DNA from: CALARM01 sp964431735
GTDB lineage: Bacteria > Vulcanimicrobiota > SpSt-956 > JAKJGF01
DNA: 54,006 nt
NCBI GenBank assembly: GCA_964431735.1
Contig: CAYSLJ010000023.1
Location: 1 to 54,006, forward strand
Direction of reading: 5' to 3'
Shown: positions 8,692-18,073 of the stretch, one piece after another
How positions within the stretch are numbered: position 1 is the stretch's first letter
How the letters are laid out: each line of letters starts with the position of its first letter
Translations under genes and position numbers: made by a program
Notes under the pieces: model-generated
What the model saw: only the letters and a program-made list of their open reading frames with translations
What the model was told of the DNA's origin: nothing
Database searches by the model: none

Positions 8692-9768
8692 CTACACAAC
8701 TTCGACTCTGCTCTGATCACCTATTAAAAACCTGTGGCTTCGCGGCCTTCCTGTGCATCTTATTATGGAAGCACCTCTTCCCAGAAGACTTCTTTCTATT
8801 CTTATATCTACATTTATAACCCTGCATTCCTCCATTAAAATACTGTATTCCACTTCACTGTTACATATTTCACAGTTATTATGGATAGACGTATAGGGAC
8901 CGACATAACTGTCTTTTACAGAAATATTTTCGCCTATGATCACAGGGCCTCTGACTATGCTGTTAATAATTTTTGAGTTCTTACCTATTATTACCTTGCC
9001 TGCCACATCAGAATCATTTATATATCCTTCGATCTGACGGTGTTCCAGTTCAAAGGCTCTGTCCAGTACAAGTCTGTTTGCTTCAAGGAGATCTTCCGGT
9101 TCTCCCGTATCTTTCCACCATCCTGTTATTTCAGAATATCTTATAATTTTGCCTTTATTTAACAGATATTGATGGGCATCGGATATTTCAAGCTCTCCTC
9201 TGGCACCAGGTTTTATATTATTTACCGCTTCAAATATGATATTATCATATATATAAAGCCCTGTTACAGCATAATGACTTTTAGGTTTTACAGGTTTTTC
9301 TTCTATTGATACAATTTTTCCGTCTTTAATCTCAGGGACTCCGAAACGCTGCGGGTCTCTTACCCTGGCAAGGACCAGCTGACAGTCAGGTTTATGAGTT
9401 TCAAATTCTTCTATAAAGCGTTTCACACCGCCTACTACCATATTATCTCCCAGGTAAAAAATAAAATTATCTTTTCCTATAAAGGGCTCTGAAATTTTCA
9501 CTACATGAGCAAGCCCCCGCGGTTCATCCTGTTCTATATAGGTTATATTTATATTCCATAATGAACCGTTGCCCAGAGCAGAAATTATTTCATTTTTCGT
9601 ATCACTTCCCACTATTACTCCTACATCTTTTATACCTGCCTCTGCAACTGCTTCCAGTGCATAAAATAGCATGGGTTTATTTGCAATAGGTATGAGATGT
9701 TTGTTATTTGTATGGGTTATAGGACGAAGTCTTGTACCACGTCCTCCGCTTGTAATGAGTGCTTTCAT
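8692..9768 (-). CDS. Glucose-1-phosphate thymidylyltransferase-like nucleotidyltransferase
   Basis: A 358-residue sugar-nucleotide transferase. The N-terminal GT-A domain carries the signature GGRGTRLRPITH (8-19) with KHLIPIANKPM following, and motifs for the sugar site such as YLGDNMV and EEKPVKPKSH. Residues about 240-345 form a left-handed beta-helix of hexapeptide repeats. This two-domain layout matches the long-form RmlA/StrD glucose-1-phosphate thymidylyltransferases, which make dTDP-glucose for deoxysugar or cell-surface glycan synthesis. No other rml genes are adjacent. AAGGAG lies 7-8 bases before the ATG. Confidence 0.88.
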   Translation of the reverse strand: MKALITSGGRGTRLRPITHTNNKHLIPIANKPMLFYALEAVAEAGIKDVGVIVGSDTKNEIISALGNGSLWNINITYIEQDEPRGLAHVVKISEPFIGKDNFIFYLGDNMVVGGVKRFIEEFETHKPDCQLVLARVRDPQRFGVPEIKDGKIVSIEEKPVKPKSHYAVTGLYIYDNIIFEAVNNIKPGARGELEISDAHQYLLNKGKIIRYSEITGWWKDTGEPEDLLEANRLVLDRAFELEHRQIEGYINDSDVAGKVIIGKNSKIINSIVRGPVIIGENISVKDSYVGPYTSIHNNCEICNSEVEYSILMEECRVINVDIRIERSLLGRGASIIRCTGRPRSHRFLIGDQSRVEVV

Positions 9769-9858
9769 AAATTATCTCCTTTTATGTTCTATTTCTCCAA
9801 AAACAAAGACAGGTTTATTTTTATAGTGTATTTCATAACTTATTAGAATTTAAGTTAT

Positions 9859-9930
9859 CGTGACGCGTAACGCGTAACGCGTGACGGGTTTAATCCCTGC
9901 CCCTCACGCATTACACTTTACGCATTACGA
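9859..9930. repeat. Heptad arrays, GTRACGC type, two facing blocks
   Basis: A clean GTGACGC/GTAACGC array (9859-9888) is followed by a degenerate inverted one (9903-9930). It lies in the gene-free stretch 9769-10315 between divergent genes. Confidence 0.75.
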
Positions 9931-10120
9931 GGTCATTATTTATGGATAGTTATGAAACTAACTATATTCTTTTTAGTAGCTTTTTCCGAATAAAAACTTA
10001 GAACTATTTAAAAATTCTTCAAAAGAAAAAAATTTCCTATTATTTTATCATTCTCTCTAAACAAATAAAAGCTATAATATTTTTGAATTTTTATAAAAAA
10101 AAGCAGGAGAATCTGACATG

Positions 10121-10170
10121 TTTTGTGTAATCTTAACATAAAATAAGACCACCATGAAGTTTACACAAAA
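10121..10170. promoter_or_regulatory. Inverted repeat TTTTGTGTAA, possible operator
   Basis: TTTTGTGTAA (10121-10130) is repeated as its exact complement at 10161-10170, 30 bases apart. A TATAAT lies at 10073-10078 without a convincing -35. The site is about 150 bases upstream of the PilT-fusion gene. It could be a regulator site or a hairpin; nothing more can be said. Confidence 0.3.
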
Positions 10171-10239
10171 TTCATAACAGAATCGAACCTTTTATGAAAT
10201 ATTAAGATAAGGAATAGAATTTTATTAATTGTCTCTTTC

Positions 10240-10267
10240 CTCGCGTAACGCGTGACGCGTCACGATT
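10240..10267. repeat. Heptad array, GTRACGC type
   Basis: Four period-7 units ending in GTCACGAT, 49 bases upstream of the PilT-fusion gene. Confidence 0.7.
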
Positions 10268-10315
10268 TAATATATTTGAGACAGTTATTTAATTATCGTT
10301 CCTAAATAGAGAGGG

Positions 10316-13300
10316 ATGGTTTTACCTGTGGATAAAATGTATAATAATAATGCAGATAATAATAAAGAGGAAAGCACGTCACAGGATGAAGATTTTCATG
10401 TAGAAAATATACTGGAGAAAGCAGAAGCTCTCAGGGAAAAAGGTCTTATAGGAGAATCTCTTACTTCATATACACAGGCATGGGAATACTTTAAAAATAA
10501 AAAGAAAATTGAAAAAGCAGCAGAAGTATATGAAAAAATTAAATTCCTCAAAGAAGACATTCCTGCCCTCATGTCTATGGCCTCCCTTTATAAAAACACA
10601 GGTGATTTTGATAAAGCTATTGAATGTTATCAGAAGATTTTAAATATTGACGGCAATCACCGTGAAGCTTTAAAGGAATTCAGCCGGTTAAATTTTGAAT
10701 TGAACAAATATGATTACATTATGCCATGCCTGAAAAAATTATCCATTATAGAACCGGATAGTGTAGAGGTTTTTCTATGGACCGGCTCTGTCCTGGAAAA
10801 ACATGGAAGAACAAGAAAAGCTGTAACAAATTATCTTAAAGCAGCAGATAATGCAAGAGAAAAAGGTATATATGAACAATCCAGAGAAATCTTAAAGAGA
10901 ATCTTAAATATTTCCCCGAATAACATAGAAGCTCTGGAGAAACTGAAAAAATGTGACCGGGAAATAAAAAAAGAGGGAGAAAAAAAAGAAAATACCCGAA
11001 AAAAAACAGCAGTATCTCCGGAAAAAGAAGAAAAACTGCCGGAAATAATAGAAGAGCCATATGAGAAGATTGAAACTGCAGAGAAAAAAGAAGAGCGAAA
11101 CGATCCGGCAGAAGCAACATCGGAAGAAATAATAAAAACAAAAACTTCAAAATATACTGTATCTGAAAAACCTCATGAAGAGCACATTGACGAATGTGCC
11201 GGGCCACGAGAAGCATCTCCCGTTACTTCTCCGAACATGCTACAACAGGAGATAATAGAACAATCAGATAATTACAAAGCAGATGAAGAGAGAGAAATAT
11301 CTCCGGAACCATCGGAAAAAGAAGAAATCTTCGAGATCACAGACAGTGATAATTTACATATTGATCTGATTGAATATCTTCTGACTAAAAAAGGTCTGCC
11401 ATTAATGCTTGCTATAAACAAAAACAGTCATAAGTTCGACCATAGATTCTTTGAAGTCTTCGATTATAAGAGGAAAGAAGAAGAGAATCCAAAAAAAGCA
11501 AGTATGTTGAACTATATTAATTCACTTATATCCAATCTGCATATTCGAGAAAAACTGGCTGAACGATCAGAGCAAAAAGAAAGGGAAAAACCTCCGGAAA
11601 AAGAGATAGTACAGGAAGAAGAACAGACACTTGAAAAATCATATAAAGAAGAAAGATATCCGGATACAATAACTGATACAGAGAAATCATCTGTATCAGA
11701 AGGTAATAATTTTTATCTTGATTTACTGGACACACTGCCTGAGAAGTTACCGGAGAAAGAAATAGAAGAAGAAAAAGACCTCTATGAAACAAATACATAT
11801 ATAGAGGATCAGGTAAATGAAGAGAACATGACAGAAGAGGTGGGCATTGAAAAAAAGGATAACTTTTATCTTGAGTTACTTGACCGGTTACTATCTACAG
11901 AAGAAAATTCATTAATTCCTTTTATAATGGAACATTTAGATAAATTAGATAAAAGGTTTTTTGAAATTCTTGACGATAAACTGAACAGAACTGCAGAAGA
12001 AAGTGATGAACATACAAATTCTTTAAACTATCTTAATATGATTATATCCAATCTGCATATAAAGGACAAATTATATGAGAAAAACTTATCCGCAGGGTCT
12101 CCTCTGTTTCAACAGTCAGAGGATTTAATGGATTTAGAGAGAGAAATAATTGTTTCCAGGGCAAAATCTCTTATTAAAGGGACACCTGAACTGATTGATA
12201 TAAAACCGTCAGATTCATCATTAATAATACAGTTTTCGGAAGAACAGGATATAAAGGAAGAGAGAGAAGAAAAAAAAGCAAAAAAACCTGTAAAACTGGA
12301 ATTTATTGATGAATGTTTGAAAAAAGTTATTGCTCTCGGCGCAACAGAACTGCATCTTACTACGGGGGAAAAACCAAATATCAGATTCTGGGGAGAGCTT
12401 CAACCGGTGGACATGCCTGTTCTGAAAGAAGTTCTGTCTGATGTTTTAATAGCCCAGATGCTGTCTGAAGAAGAGAAAAAAGAAATTGAAGATCATATGC
12501 ATGTAGATTTCATGTATAAAATCAAAGATCACGACAGAAAAACCCGTCGTTTCAGAGGGAATGCCTATTATCACAGGACAGGTCTTAACATAATTATGAA
12601 GCTTATGCCCGATAAAATACCTTCTATTAAAGACCTGGGACTGCCTGAAATAGTTTCGGCTTTCGCACGGTTTGAACAGGGACTGGTAATTGTTACAGGC
12701 GGCTCAGGTTCAGGCAAAACAACCACCCTTCATGCCCTGCTGGATCTCATAAACAGTGAAAAACATGCCCATATAATAACAATAGAAGATCCCATAGAAT
12801 TTATTCACAGACCTAAAAAAAGCATTATAAGACAGAGACAGATTGATTTACATACAAAGAGTTATTTGAGAGCTCTTAAATCCTCTATTTCCGAAGATCC
12901 TGACGTTATACTTATAAGCGAGCTCCGCGATCCTGAAACAATAGAACTTGCCATGGTTGCAGCAGAAACAGGGTGTCTCGTATTGTCTTCAATGAATACC
13001 CTGAGCTGTGCATCAACTATTGAACGTATTATAGATTCTTTTCCTCCTGAACAGAATATTCAGACAGGTGCTATGTTATCAGAATCACTGAAAGCCATAG
13101 TAACACAGCAATTACTTACATCCAGAGCAAGGTCCATAAGATATCCTGCCGTTGAAATTCTTACAGGCTGTACTCCTCTCAAGAGTCTCATAAGAGAACA
13201 GAAAATTTTTCAGATTAATTCATTGATAGAAACGAACAGAAGTATTGGCATGCAATCAATGGATTCATCTATTTTATCTCTCTTAAAAGATAAGCTTATA

Positions 13301-14560
13301 ACTCCTGAAGTAGCGATAGAAGCTGCTGTAGATAAAAATAATATAAAAAATTTTAAAGAAAATAAAATGGCCGGTACCAAACAGGAAGCCATGTCTGTAT
13401 TAAAAAAAGACAGATGTGCCGCCCTGGGTATTATCATAGATTATCCGGTGAAAAATTCAGGTAAGATAATAAAAGCCAGTCTTTCTCCTGATTATACACT
13501 GAAGGATCTCTTTAAAGTTATGGTTCAAGAAAAAGCTTCCGACTTACATATCACCGTCGGACTGCCTCCTAAAATGCGTCTGAAAGGTGAGATAGCGGAA
13601 TTATATTTACCTGCTGTTTCTGAAGAGAAATCATGGGAATTACTTTCAGGTATTTTTTCAAAAAAACAGATGGATATATTCAGCAGAGAATGGGATCTGG
13701 ATTTTACCTATGAAGTATCAAATATAGCCAGATTTCGTTGCAATATGTTGAGAGAACAGAACGGTGTAGGAGCAATATTCAGAATAATACCGCCTGAAAT
13801 CCCTTCCATGGAAATACTCGGATTGCCTGAAATTTTAAAGAAAATAGCCTGTTACAGGCAGGGACTTGTTATAATAACAGGGCCTGCAGGTAGCGGAAAA
13901 ACAACAACTATGGCCTGTCTCCTCGATTACATAAACAGTACGAGAAGTGCCAATATACTGACAATAGAAGAGCCTCTCGAATTTATACATAAAAATAAAA
14001 AAAGCCGCATCTTTCACAGGGAAATAGGCATTCATGCCACCAGTTTTGTAGAAGCTGTCAGAGCAGCCAGAAAGGAATCTGTTGATATTATAATGATAGG
14101 AGAAATGATGGAGAAAGATACTCTTATGGAAGCTCTTCTTGCTGCAGACATGGGGAATCTTGTACTCGGCATTATGCATACGACAGGGATAACAAGAACT
14201 GTAGAAAAAATAATTGAAACATTTTCAGGTTCCATGCAGGGACAGATAAGATCTATGCTCTGCAATTCCCTGAGGGCCATAGTAGCACAGCAGCTCATAA
14301 CTACGATGGACGGCACATGGAGATGCGCAGTCGTTGAAGTGGCTATAAATAATCAGAGACTGGCCAATGTCATAAGAGACGGTAAAACAAAAATGATAGA
14401 CAGTGTACTTCACAGCAGCCGTGAAGACGGGATGCAGAGCCTTGACCTGGCTCTCATGCAGCTTGTGAGGGATACAAAGATTGATGAAGAAACTGCAAGA
14501 CTTCGTTCCTCCAATCCCCGTTCTTTTATTATACCGAAGGAATTTAAGCCTCAATGGTAG
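10316..14560 (+). CDS. TPR protein fused to two tandem PilT-like ATPase domains
   Basis: A 1414-residue protein. Residues about 25-185 are TPR repeats; about 190-345 is a charged Lys/Glu-rich linker. A roughly 65-residue unit occurs twice (about 348-412 and 517-582), sharing RFFE, the NLHI motif and a DLL/ELL start; a partial third copy begins near 465. Two PilT/GspE-type ATPase modules follow. Module 1 (about 660-990) has Walker A GGSGSGKTTT (from 795) and ILISELRDPET with AAETGCLVLSSMNT. Module 2 (about 1060-1400) has GPAGSGKTTT (from 1189) and IIMIGEMMEKDT with AADMGNLVLGIMHT. Such ATPases power type IV pilus retraction. No pilus gene is nearby. The start is uncertain: ATG 10316 abuts the GAGAGGG, and an in-frame GTG at 10328 has better spacing. 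Confidence 0.85.
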   Translation: MVLPVDKMYNNNADNNKEESTSQDEDFHVENILEKAEALREKGLIGESLTSYTQAWEYFKNKKKIEKAAEVYEKIKFLKEDIPALMSMASLYKNTGDFDKAIECYQKILNIDGNHREALKEFSRLNFELNKYDYIMPCLKKLSIIEPDSVEVFLWTGSVLEKHGRTRKAVTNYLKAADNAREKGIYEQSREILKRILNISPNNIEALEKLKKCDREIKKEGEKKENTRKKTAVSPEKEEKLPEIIEEPYEKIETAEKKEERNDPAEATSEEIIKTKTSKYTVSEKPHEEHIDECAGPREASPVTSPNMLQQEIIEQSDNYKADEEREISPEPSEKEEIFEITDSDNLHIDLIEYLLTKKGLPLMLAINKNSHKFDHRFFEVFDYKRKEEENPKKASMLNYINSLISNLHIREKLAERSEQKEREKPPEKEIVQEEEQTLEKSYKEERYPDTITDTEKSSVSEGNNFYLDLLDTLPEKLPEKEIEEEKDLYETNTYIEDQVNEENMTEEVGIEKKDNFYLELLDRLLSTEENSLIPFIMEHLDKLDKRFFEILDDKLNRTAEESDEHTNSLNYLNMIISNLHIKDKLYEKNLSAGSPLFQQSEDLMDLEREIIVSRAKSLIKGTPELIDIKPSDSSLIIQFSEEQDIKEEREEKKAKKPVKLEFIDECLKKVIALGATELHLTTGEKPNIRFWGELQPVDMPVLKEVLSDVLIAQMLSEEEKKEIEDHMHVDFMYKIKDHDRKTRRFRGNAYYHRTGLNIIMKLMPDKIPSIKDLGLPEIVSAFARFEQGLVIVTGGSGSGKTTTLHALLDLINSEKHAHIITIEDPIEFIHRPKKSIIRQRQIDLHTKSYLRALKSSISEDPDVILISELRDPETIELAMVAAETGCLVLSSMNTLSCASTIERIIDSFPPEQNIQTGAMLSESLKAIVTQQLLTSRARSIRYPAVEILTGCTPLKSLIREQKIFQINSLIETNRSIGMQSMDSSILSLLKDKLITPEVAIEAAVDKNNIKNFKENKMAGTKQEAMSVLKKDRCAALGIIIDYPVKNSGKIIKASLSPDYTLKDLFKVMVQEKASDLHITVGLPPKMRLKGEIAELYLPAVSEEKSWELLSGIFSKKQMDIFSREWDLDFTYEVSNIARFRCNMLREQNGVGAIFRIIPPEIPSMEILGLPEILKKIACYRQGLVIITGPAGSGKTTTMACLLDYINSTRSANILTIEEPLEFIHKNKKSRIFHREIGIHATSFVEAVRAARKESVDIIMIGEMMEKDTLMEALLAADMGNLVLGIMHTTGITRTVEKIIETFSGSMQGQIRSMLCNSLRAIVAQQLITTMDGTWRCAVVEVAINNQRLANVIRDGKTKMIDSVLHSSREDGMQSLDLALMQLVRDTKIDEETARLRSSNPRSFIIPKEFKPQW

Positions 14561-14562
14561 AG

Positions 14563-14597
14563 TCGTGACGCGTAACGCGTAACGCGTGACAGGAGGT
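14563..14597. repeat. Heptad array, GTRACGC type
   Basis: Clean period-7 array starting two bases after the PilT-fusion stop codon. Confidence 0.75.
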
Positions 14598-14657
14598 TAT
14601 GGCATCCGTCACAGAAGGATAGATTTCGTGCTTTATGACACATAAATTTGCCGGAAG

Positions 14658-14727
14658 GTGATGCGTGATGCGTAATGGGCAGAATCTTCACCCGTTACGC
14701 GTCACGCGTCACGTGTTACGATTTTAC
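14658..14727. repeat. Heptad arrays, GTGATGC and GTRACGC types facing each other
   Basis: GTGATGC repeats (14658-14680) and an inverted GTTACGC/GTCACGC run (14692-14727) sit between two convergent genes, so the fold could serve as a bidirectional terminator. Confidence 0.65.
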
Positions 14728-15860
14728 GATTCAATCGTTTCTACATTGGCCCTCGGCAATATAACAGTTTCACCTGTTTCCAGTTTGACTTCCACCACTC
14801 TGACTTTTGTTTCACTTTCCATTTTGGTCAGATTATGAGGGAGACTTACCACTGTACCGAGTACTCCGAAATAGGGTTTTCTTATTACTCTCACAGGACT
14901 TCCCGGATCCATGCCGAGCTGTTCCCTCGATTCATGCTCCTGCTGTATCTCTTCCATAGTATATTTTTCTATGAGAGGAACAATTACTTCAGGCCTTATA
15001 ACACCGGCCCTTATCTGAGTGGCTCCATTTATGGAAGTTTTCAGACCTTCGTTTCTTTTTAAAATATCATAGGTTTTTTCTGCCATTTTTATCTGACCGA
15101 AACCTTCTGTGACTACAATTGTAAGGCCTATCTCTTCATGACCTGTTATGGCAACGCCCAGGTCATAACCCAGTAATTCTTTCAAATCCTTATCATCGAG
15201 TCCTCCTACAATAATACCTTTTATGCCACATTTTTTCGCTTTCTGTATGACATCATTTGTTACAAGAGAACCGCCTACTATTATCTTACCGGACAGATCT
15301 TCTTTAATATCATCAACTGTAAGAGGTTTATCAACTGATTTCGAAACAATTTTAAGTGGTCCTACCACCTCTCCTCCCACACCGAAAATACCCTGTATAT
15401 ATGTTCCCCATGTTTTAACATTTACACCTTCCGCTTCTATGACTTCGTCTACCACTCCATCTACATATGACGCTATTTCCACCGGAATTGGAGCTTCACG
15501 GAGAACTAACTGACCTGTAACACTGGATATACTTTCTACCGTACCGTTTATAGGTGATGTACATACAGATTTAAAAAGGCCGAAAAAACTGCTGCTTTTC
15601 GCTATTACTTCATCAAGTTTTATAGGGTCTCCCTCTTTTTTCAACATACAATCTTTAATTTCAGCAGGAGTAATATTCAATTTATTTACCACATTGACCA
15701 TATGAACATTTCCTGGCAGGTCGGTTCTGGCAACAATTTTATCAGAACTCACTTTATCTCCTTTTTTAACAACTACCTGCCCTCTCAGAGGAAGCCTTCT
15801 TTCTTTATATATAATGGTTTTTTCTACTACTCTTAATCCTGGCGTATAGGCATGAGCCAT
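14724..15860 (-). CDS. Uncharacterised barrel-sandwich/KOW-like protein of the GlmL cluster
   Basis: A 378-residue soluble protein with no membrane segment or catalytic motif that I recognise. Residues about 15-165 are rich in short beta strands and Val/Gly turns with LRGQVVVKKGDKV and SPINGTVESISS, resembling the barrel-sandwich (lipoyl/RnfC-like) fold without a modifiable lysine motif. A central alpha/beta part (about 185-265, KIIVGGSLVTNDV, GIKGIIVGG) follows. The last 60 residues (SPVRVIRKPYFGVLGTVVSL to the end) look like a KOW/SH3-like barrel. It is last in the eight-gene run, 90 bases after GlmL with a heptad array between. AAGGAG precedes the ATG by about 9 bases. Role unknown; probably a partner of the ASKHA protein. 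Confidence 0.65.
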   Translation of the reverse strand: MAHAYTPGLRVVEKTIIYKERRLPLRGQVVVKKGDKVSSDKIVARTDLPGNVHMVNVVNKLNITPAEIKDCMLKKEGDPIKLDEVIAKSSSFFGLFKSVCTSPINGTVESISSVTGQLVLREAPIPVEIASYVDGVVDEVIEAEGVNVKTWGTYIQGIFGVGGEVVGPLKIVSKSVDKPLTVDDIKEDLSGKIIVGGSLVTNDVIQKAKKCGIKGIIVGGLDDKDLKELLGYDLGVAITGHEEIGLTIVVTEGFGQIKMAEKTYDILKRNEGLKTSINGATQIRAGVIRPEVIVPLIEKYTMEEIQQEHESREQLGMDPGSPVRVIRKPYFGVLGTVVSLPHNLTKMESETKVRVVEVKLETGETVILPRANVETIES

Positions 15861-15883
15861 AAAATCATCTCTCCTTTATATTT

Positions 15884-15948
15884 GTGACAGGTGATAGGTA
15901 AGAGGTGAAAATTTTCACTTTTCACTTTTCACTTTTCACTTTTCACTT
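15884..15948. repeat. Heptad arrays, GTGATAG and TTTTCAC types
   Basis: GTGACAG, GTGATAG, GTAAGAG, GTGAAAA in period 7, then five TTTTCAC units. It fills the gap between GlmL and the following gene. Confidence 0.75.
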
Positions 15949-15950
15949 AT

Positions 15951-17774
15951 TTATCTTGCAAGAACACCCTGTCTCGGATATATATCCATAGCATCTATCC
16001 ATGCCTGTAATTTTTCTATTCTCTTTTTCTTATCTTTAGGCAGGTCAAAAGGCTGTCTGCCGCGGCAATCAAAGATAATACCGACAACACCGCCGTTTAT
16101 TTCTTTAGATTTTGGCTGTCCTTTACCTTCTCCTATATCAAAACCTTTTACCGGGTGCAATTCTACCGTTGCTTTCGTATCCACTTCGAGAGGTATGACT
16201 TTTAAATCTCCATACTTGAGATCCAGTTCCTCTTCCTTACCATCCGGCATTTTTAATTTTGCTTTTAGAACTGTTTTACCTTCTTTCGCTTTTCCTACAG
16301 GGGCAATACATGTTCCGATACGTATGAGGCAATCTTTCAAAAACACCTGTGTTGCCGCTTCAGGATGCACTTTTGCAAGAACACCTAACTGGGGCATCAT
16401 AAATATGGAGTCTACCGTAAGTTCTGTTATTCCTTCAGGAAGATAGGCATCCATCATCATAAGAGCAGACTGACATCTCCTGGGAGCATGAGAAAGAACT
16501 CCGCCACTTCCTATTATCATATCAAGGCTCATAACATCTACAAGGCTTTCATCGCCTGTACTCTGGCTGAATATATCTGCAATAGTTCTTTCCTGCTGAA
16601 CACCCTTCAGTCCTACTGCCAGTGCTTTATGCTGTTCGAAGGAAATTCTGAGGGCCTCTCTGCATATGGCCTGTTCAACTACCAGTTCATCAAGAACCTG
16701 TGGTATTGTAGTGGGTCTTATCATTTTATTTTTTATTCTGTTTCTCAGATCCCTTTCGTCCATATCAAAAGGAACCCATTTCATAACATTTTCCATACCT
16801 GCTTCGGCGAATACTTCTGATATGCTATAACTCATGCCCAGATTTGCACTTACAGTTCTGTTAAATACACCTTTAAATACGGAAAATACATCTGTTGTAG
16901 CTCCTCCTATATCTGCTCCTACAACCTGAATGCCGTATTGTTCCGATATTCTCTGCATAATATCACCTACTGCAGCAGGTGTGGGCATTATATCTACATC
17001 AGTCATGGCCATAAGTTTTTTATATCCCGGTGCCTGTGCCATAACATGTTCAAGGAAAAGCTGCTGAATTTTAAGCCTTGAAGGCATTAAATTTTCTCTT
17101 TCCATTGTAGGTCTCAGATTATCTGTAATATCAAGAGCAGTTTTTTCACCCAGAAGTCTTTCTATTTCTTTTCTGGCATTCACATTGCCTGCATATATAA
17201 CAGGAAGCTGATAGGAGATACCGAGTCTCGGCCGTGGATTGGCTGCTGCTATAATTTCTCCAAGTTCCACTACATGAGAAACTGTACCTCCGTCCACACC
17301 GCCTGACAGAAGTATCATATCAGGTCTCAGGTTACGAATCCTCTGTATCTGTTCATGAGGAAGACGTTTATCGTTTGTGGCAAGAGTGTCCATTACGATG
17401 GCACCGCCGCCGAGAGCGGCACGGGCAGCACTTTCTGCGGTCATATTCTTTACGACTCCTGCTACCATCATCTGAAGTCCCCCGCCGGCACTGCTCGTAG
17501 AGATATAAATATCAACACCTTTATCTCCCTTTTTAGGTTTCATTATTCCTTTTTCATCCAGTATCTGTCTTCCTGCCAGTTCACCCACTTCTGTTACTGC
17601 ATTCAATACTCCCTGTGTTACATCTTCTACGGGAGCTTCAACAGTTGTAGGCGCTTCGCCTCTTACAATCAGACGAAATTCATCGCCTCTTTTTTCTATG
17701 AGTATGGCCTTTGTAGTAGTACTGCCACAATCTGTGGCAAGAATACTTGTGATTTCTTCTTTTTTAATGTTCAT
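15951..17774 (-). CDS. glmL: GlmL/MutL-family ASKHA ATPase
   Basis: A 607-residue protein of the GlmL (glutamate mutase MutL) family. The phosphate-1 loop is LATDCGSTTTKAILIEK (about 13-29), followed by TSSAGGGLQMMVAGVV, ILLSGGVDGGT, and a second phosphate-binding stretch VVGADIGGATTDVFSV at about 285-300, the ASKHA (actin/Hsp70/sugar kinase) layout. GlmL is encoded with the B12-dependent glutamate mutase MutS-MutE in some clostridia and is suggested to reactivate or assemble the enzyme. No mutase gene is present here; instead the gene closes a run of membrane-protein genes, so a role in powering or assembling that complex is more likely (inference). GGAGG lies 7 bases before the ATG. Confidence 0.85.
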   Translation of the reverse strand: MNIKKEEITSILATDCGSTTTKAILIEKRGDEFRLIVRGEAPTTVEAPVEDVTQGVLNAVTEVGELAGRQILDEKGIMKPKKGDKGVDIYISTSSAGGGLQMMVAGVVKNMTAESAARAALGGGAIVMDTLATNDKRLPHEQIQRIRNLRPDMILLSGGVDGGTVSHVVELGEIIAAANPRPRLGISYQLPVIYAGNVNARKEIERLLGEKTALDITDNLRPTMERENLMPSRLKIQQLFLEHVMAQAPGYKKLMAMTDVDIMPTPAAVGDIMQRISEQYGIQVVGADIGGATTDVFSVFKGVFNRTVSANLGMSYSISEVFAEAGMENVMKWVPFDMDERDLRNRIKNKMIRPTTIPQVLDELVVEQAICREALRISFEQHKALAVGLKGVQQERTIADIFSQSTGDESLVDVMSLDMIIGSGGVLSHAPRRCQSALMMMDAYLPEGITELTVDSIFMMPQLGVLAKVHPEAATQVFLKDCLIRIGTCIAPVGKAKEGKTVLKAKLKMPDGKEEELDLKYGDLKVIPLEVDTKATVELHPVKGFDIGEGKGQPKSKEINGGVVGIIFDCRGRQPFDLPKDKKKRIEKLQAWIDAMDIYPRQGVLAR

Positions 17775-17797
17775 AAACTTACCTCCACATTAAATTT

Positions 17798-18073
17798 TTA
17801 TTTATTTTTCCTTCCTGCTTCCTGTATTTCTATGTATTGTATGAGTAATTCCACATTTTCTTTATCTTCCATTAAAGCGGCTATTCTATCATATTCTTTA
17901 AAATTAAAAAATGACTGAATAAAAGGCTGCATAAAAACAAGAAACTGACTGCCGATAAAACTCAGAGGTTTTGAAGATTCCAGAAAAAAAACAGCCATTG
18001 CGGTAAGTCTTCGGGACACTACAAGAGAGGCCAGTTTTTCCATAAGCTTTTTATCTTCCTCTGTTATTTGCAA
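17798..18073 (-). CDS. Small conserved-looking protein of the GlmL cluster
   Basis: A 91-residue protein I do not recognise. It has a helical N-terminus (EDKKLMEKLASLVVSRR), a hydrophobic centre with SKPLSFIGSQFLVFMQPF, and a helical acidic end (DRIAALMEDKENVELLIQYI). It could be peripherally membrane-associated. The start is TTG: AAGGAG lies 9 bases upstream, and the next in-frame ATG (residue 11) has no such site. It overlaps the end of the upstream gene by 10 bases and stops 23 bases before glmL, so the genes are probably translated together. Confidence 0.65.
   Translation of the reverse strand: MQITEEDKKLMEKLASLVVSRRLTAMAVFFLESSKPLSFIGSQFLVFMQPFIQSFFNFKEYDRIAALMEDKENVELLIQYIEIQEAGRKNK

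Noticed and set aside
10118..10177. Short leader peptides upstream of the PilT fusion
   Set aside because: Seven-codon ORFs at 10118 and 10154 exist, one after a decent ribosome binding site, but there is no attenuator structure or codon bias to support them.
15951..17774. DNA mismatch repair MutL
   Set aside because: The sequence is the unrelated glutamate mutase MutL/GlmL family with ASKHA phosphate loops; no GHKL ATPase motifs are present.
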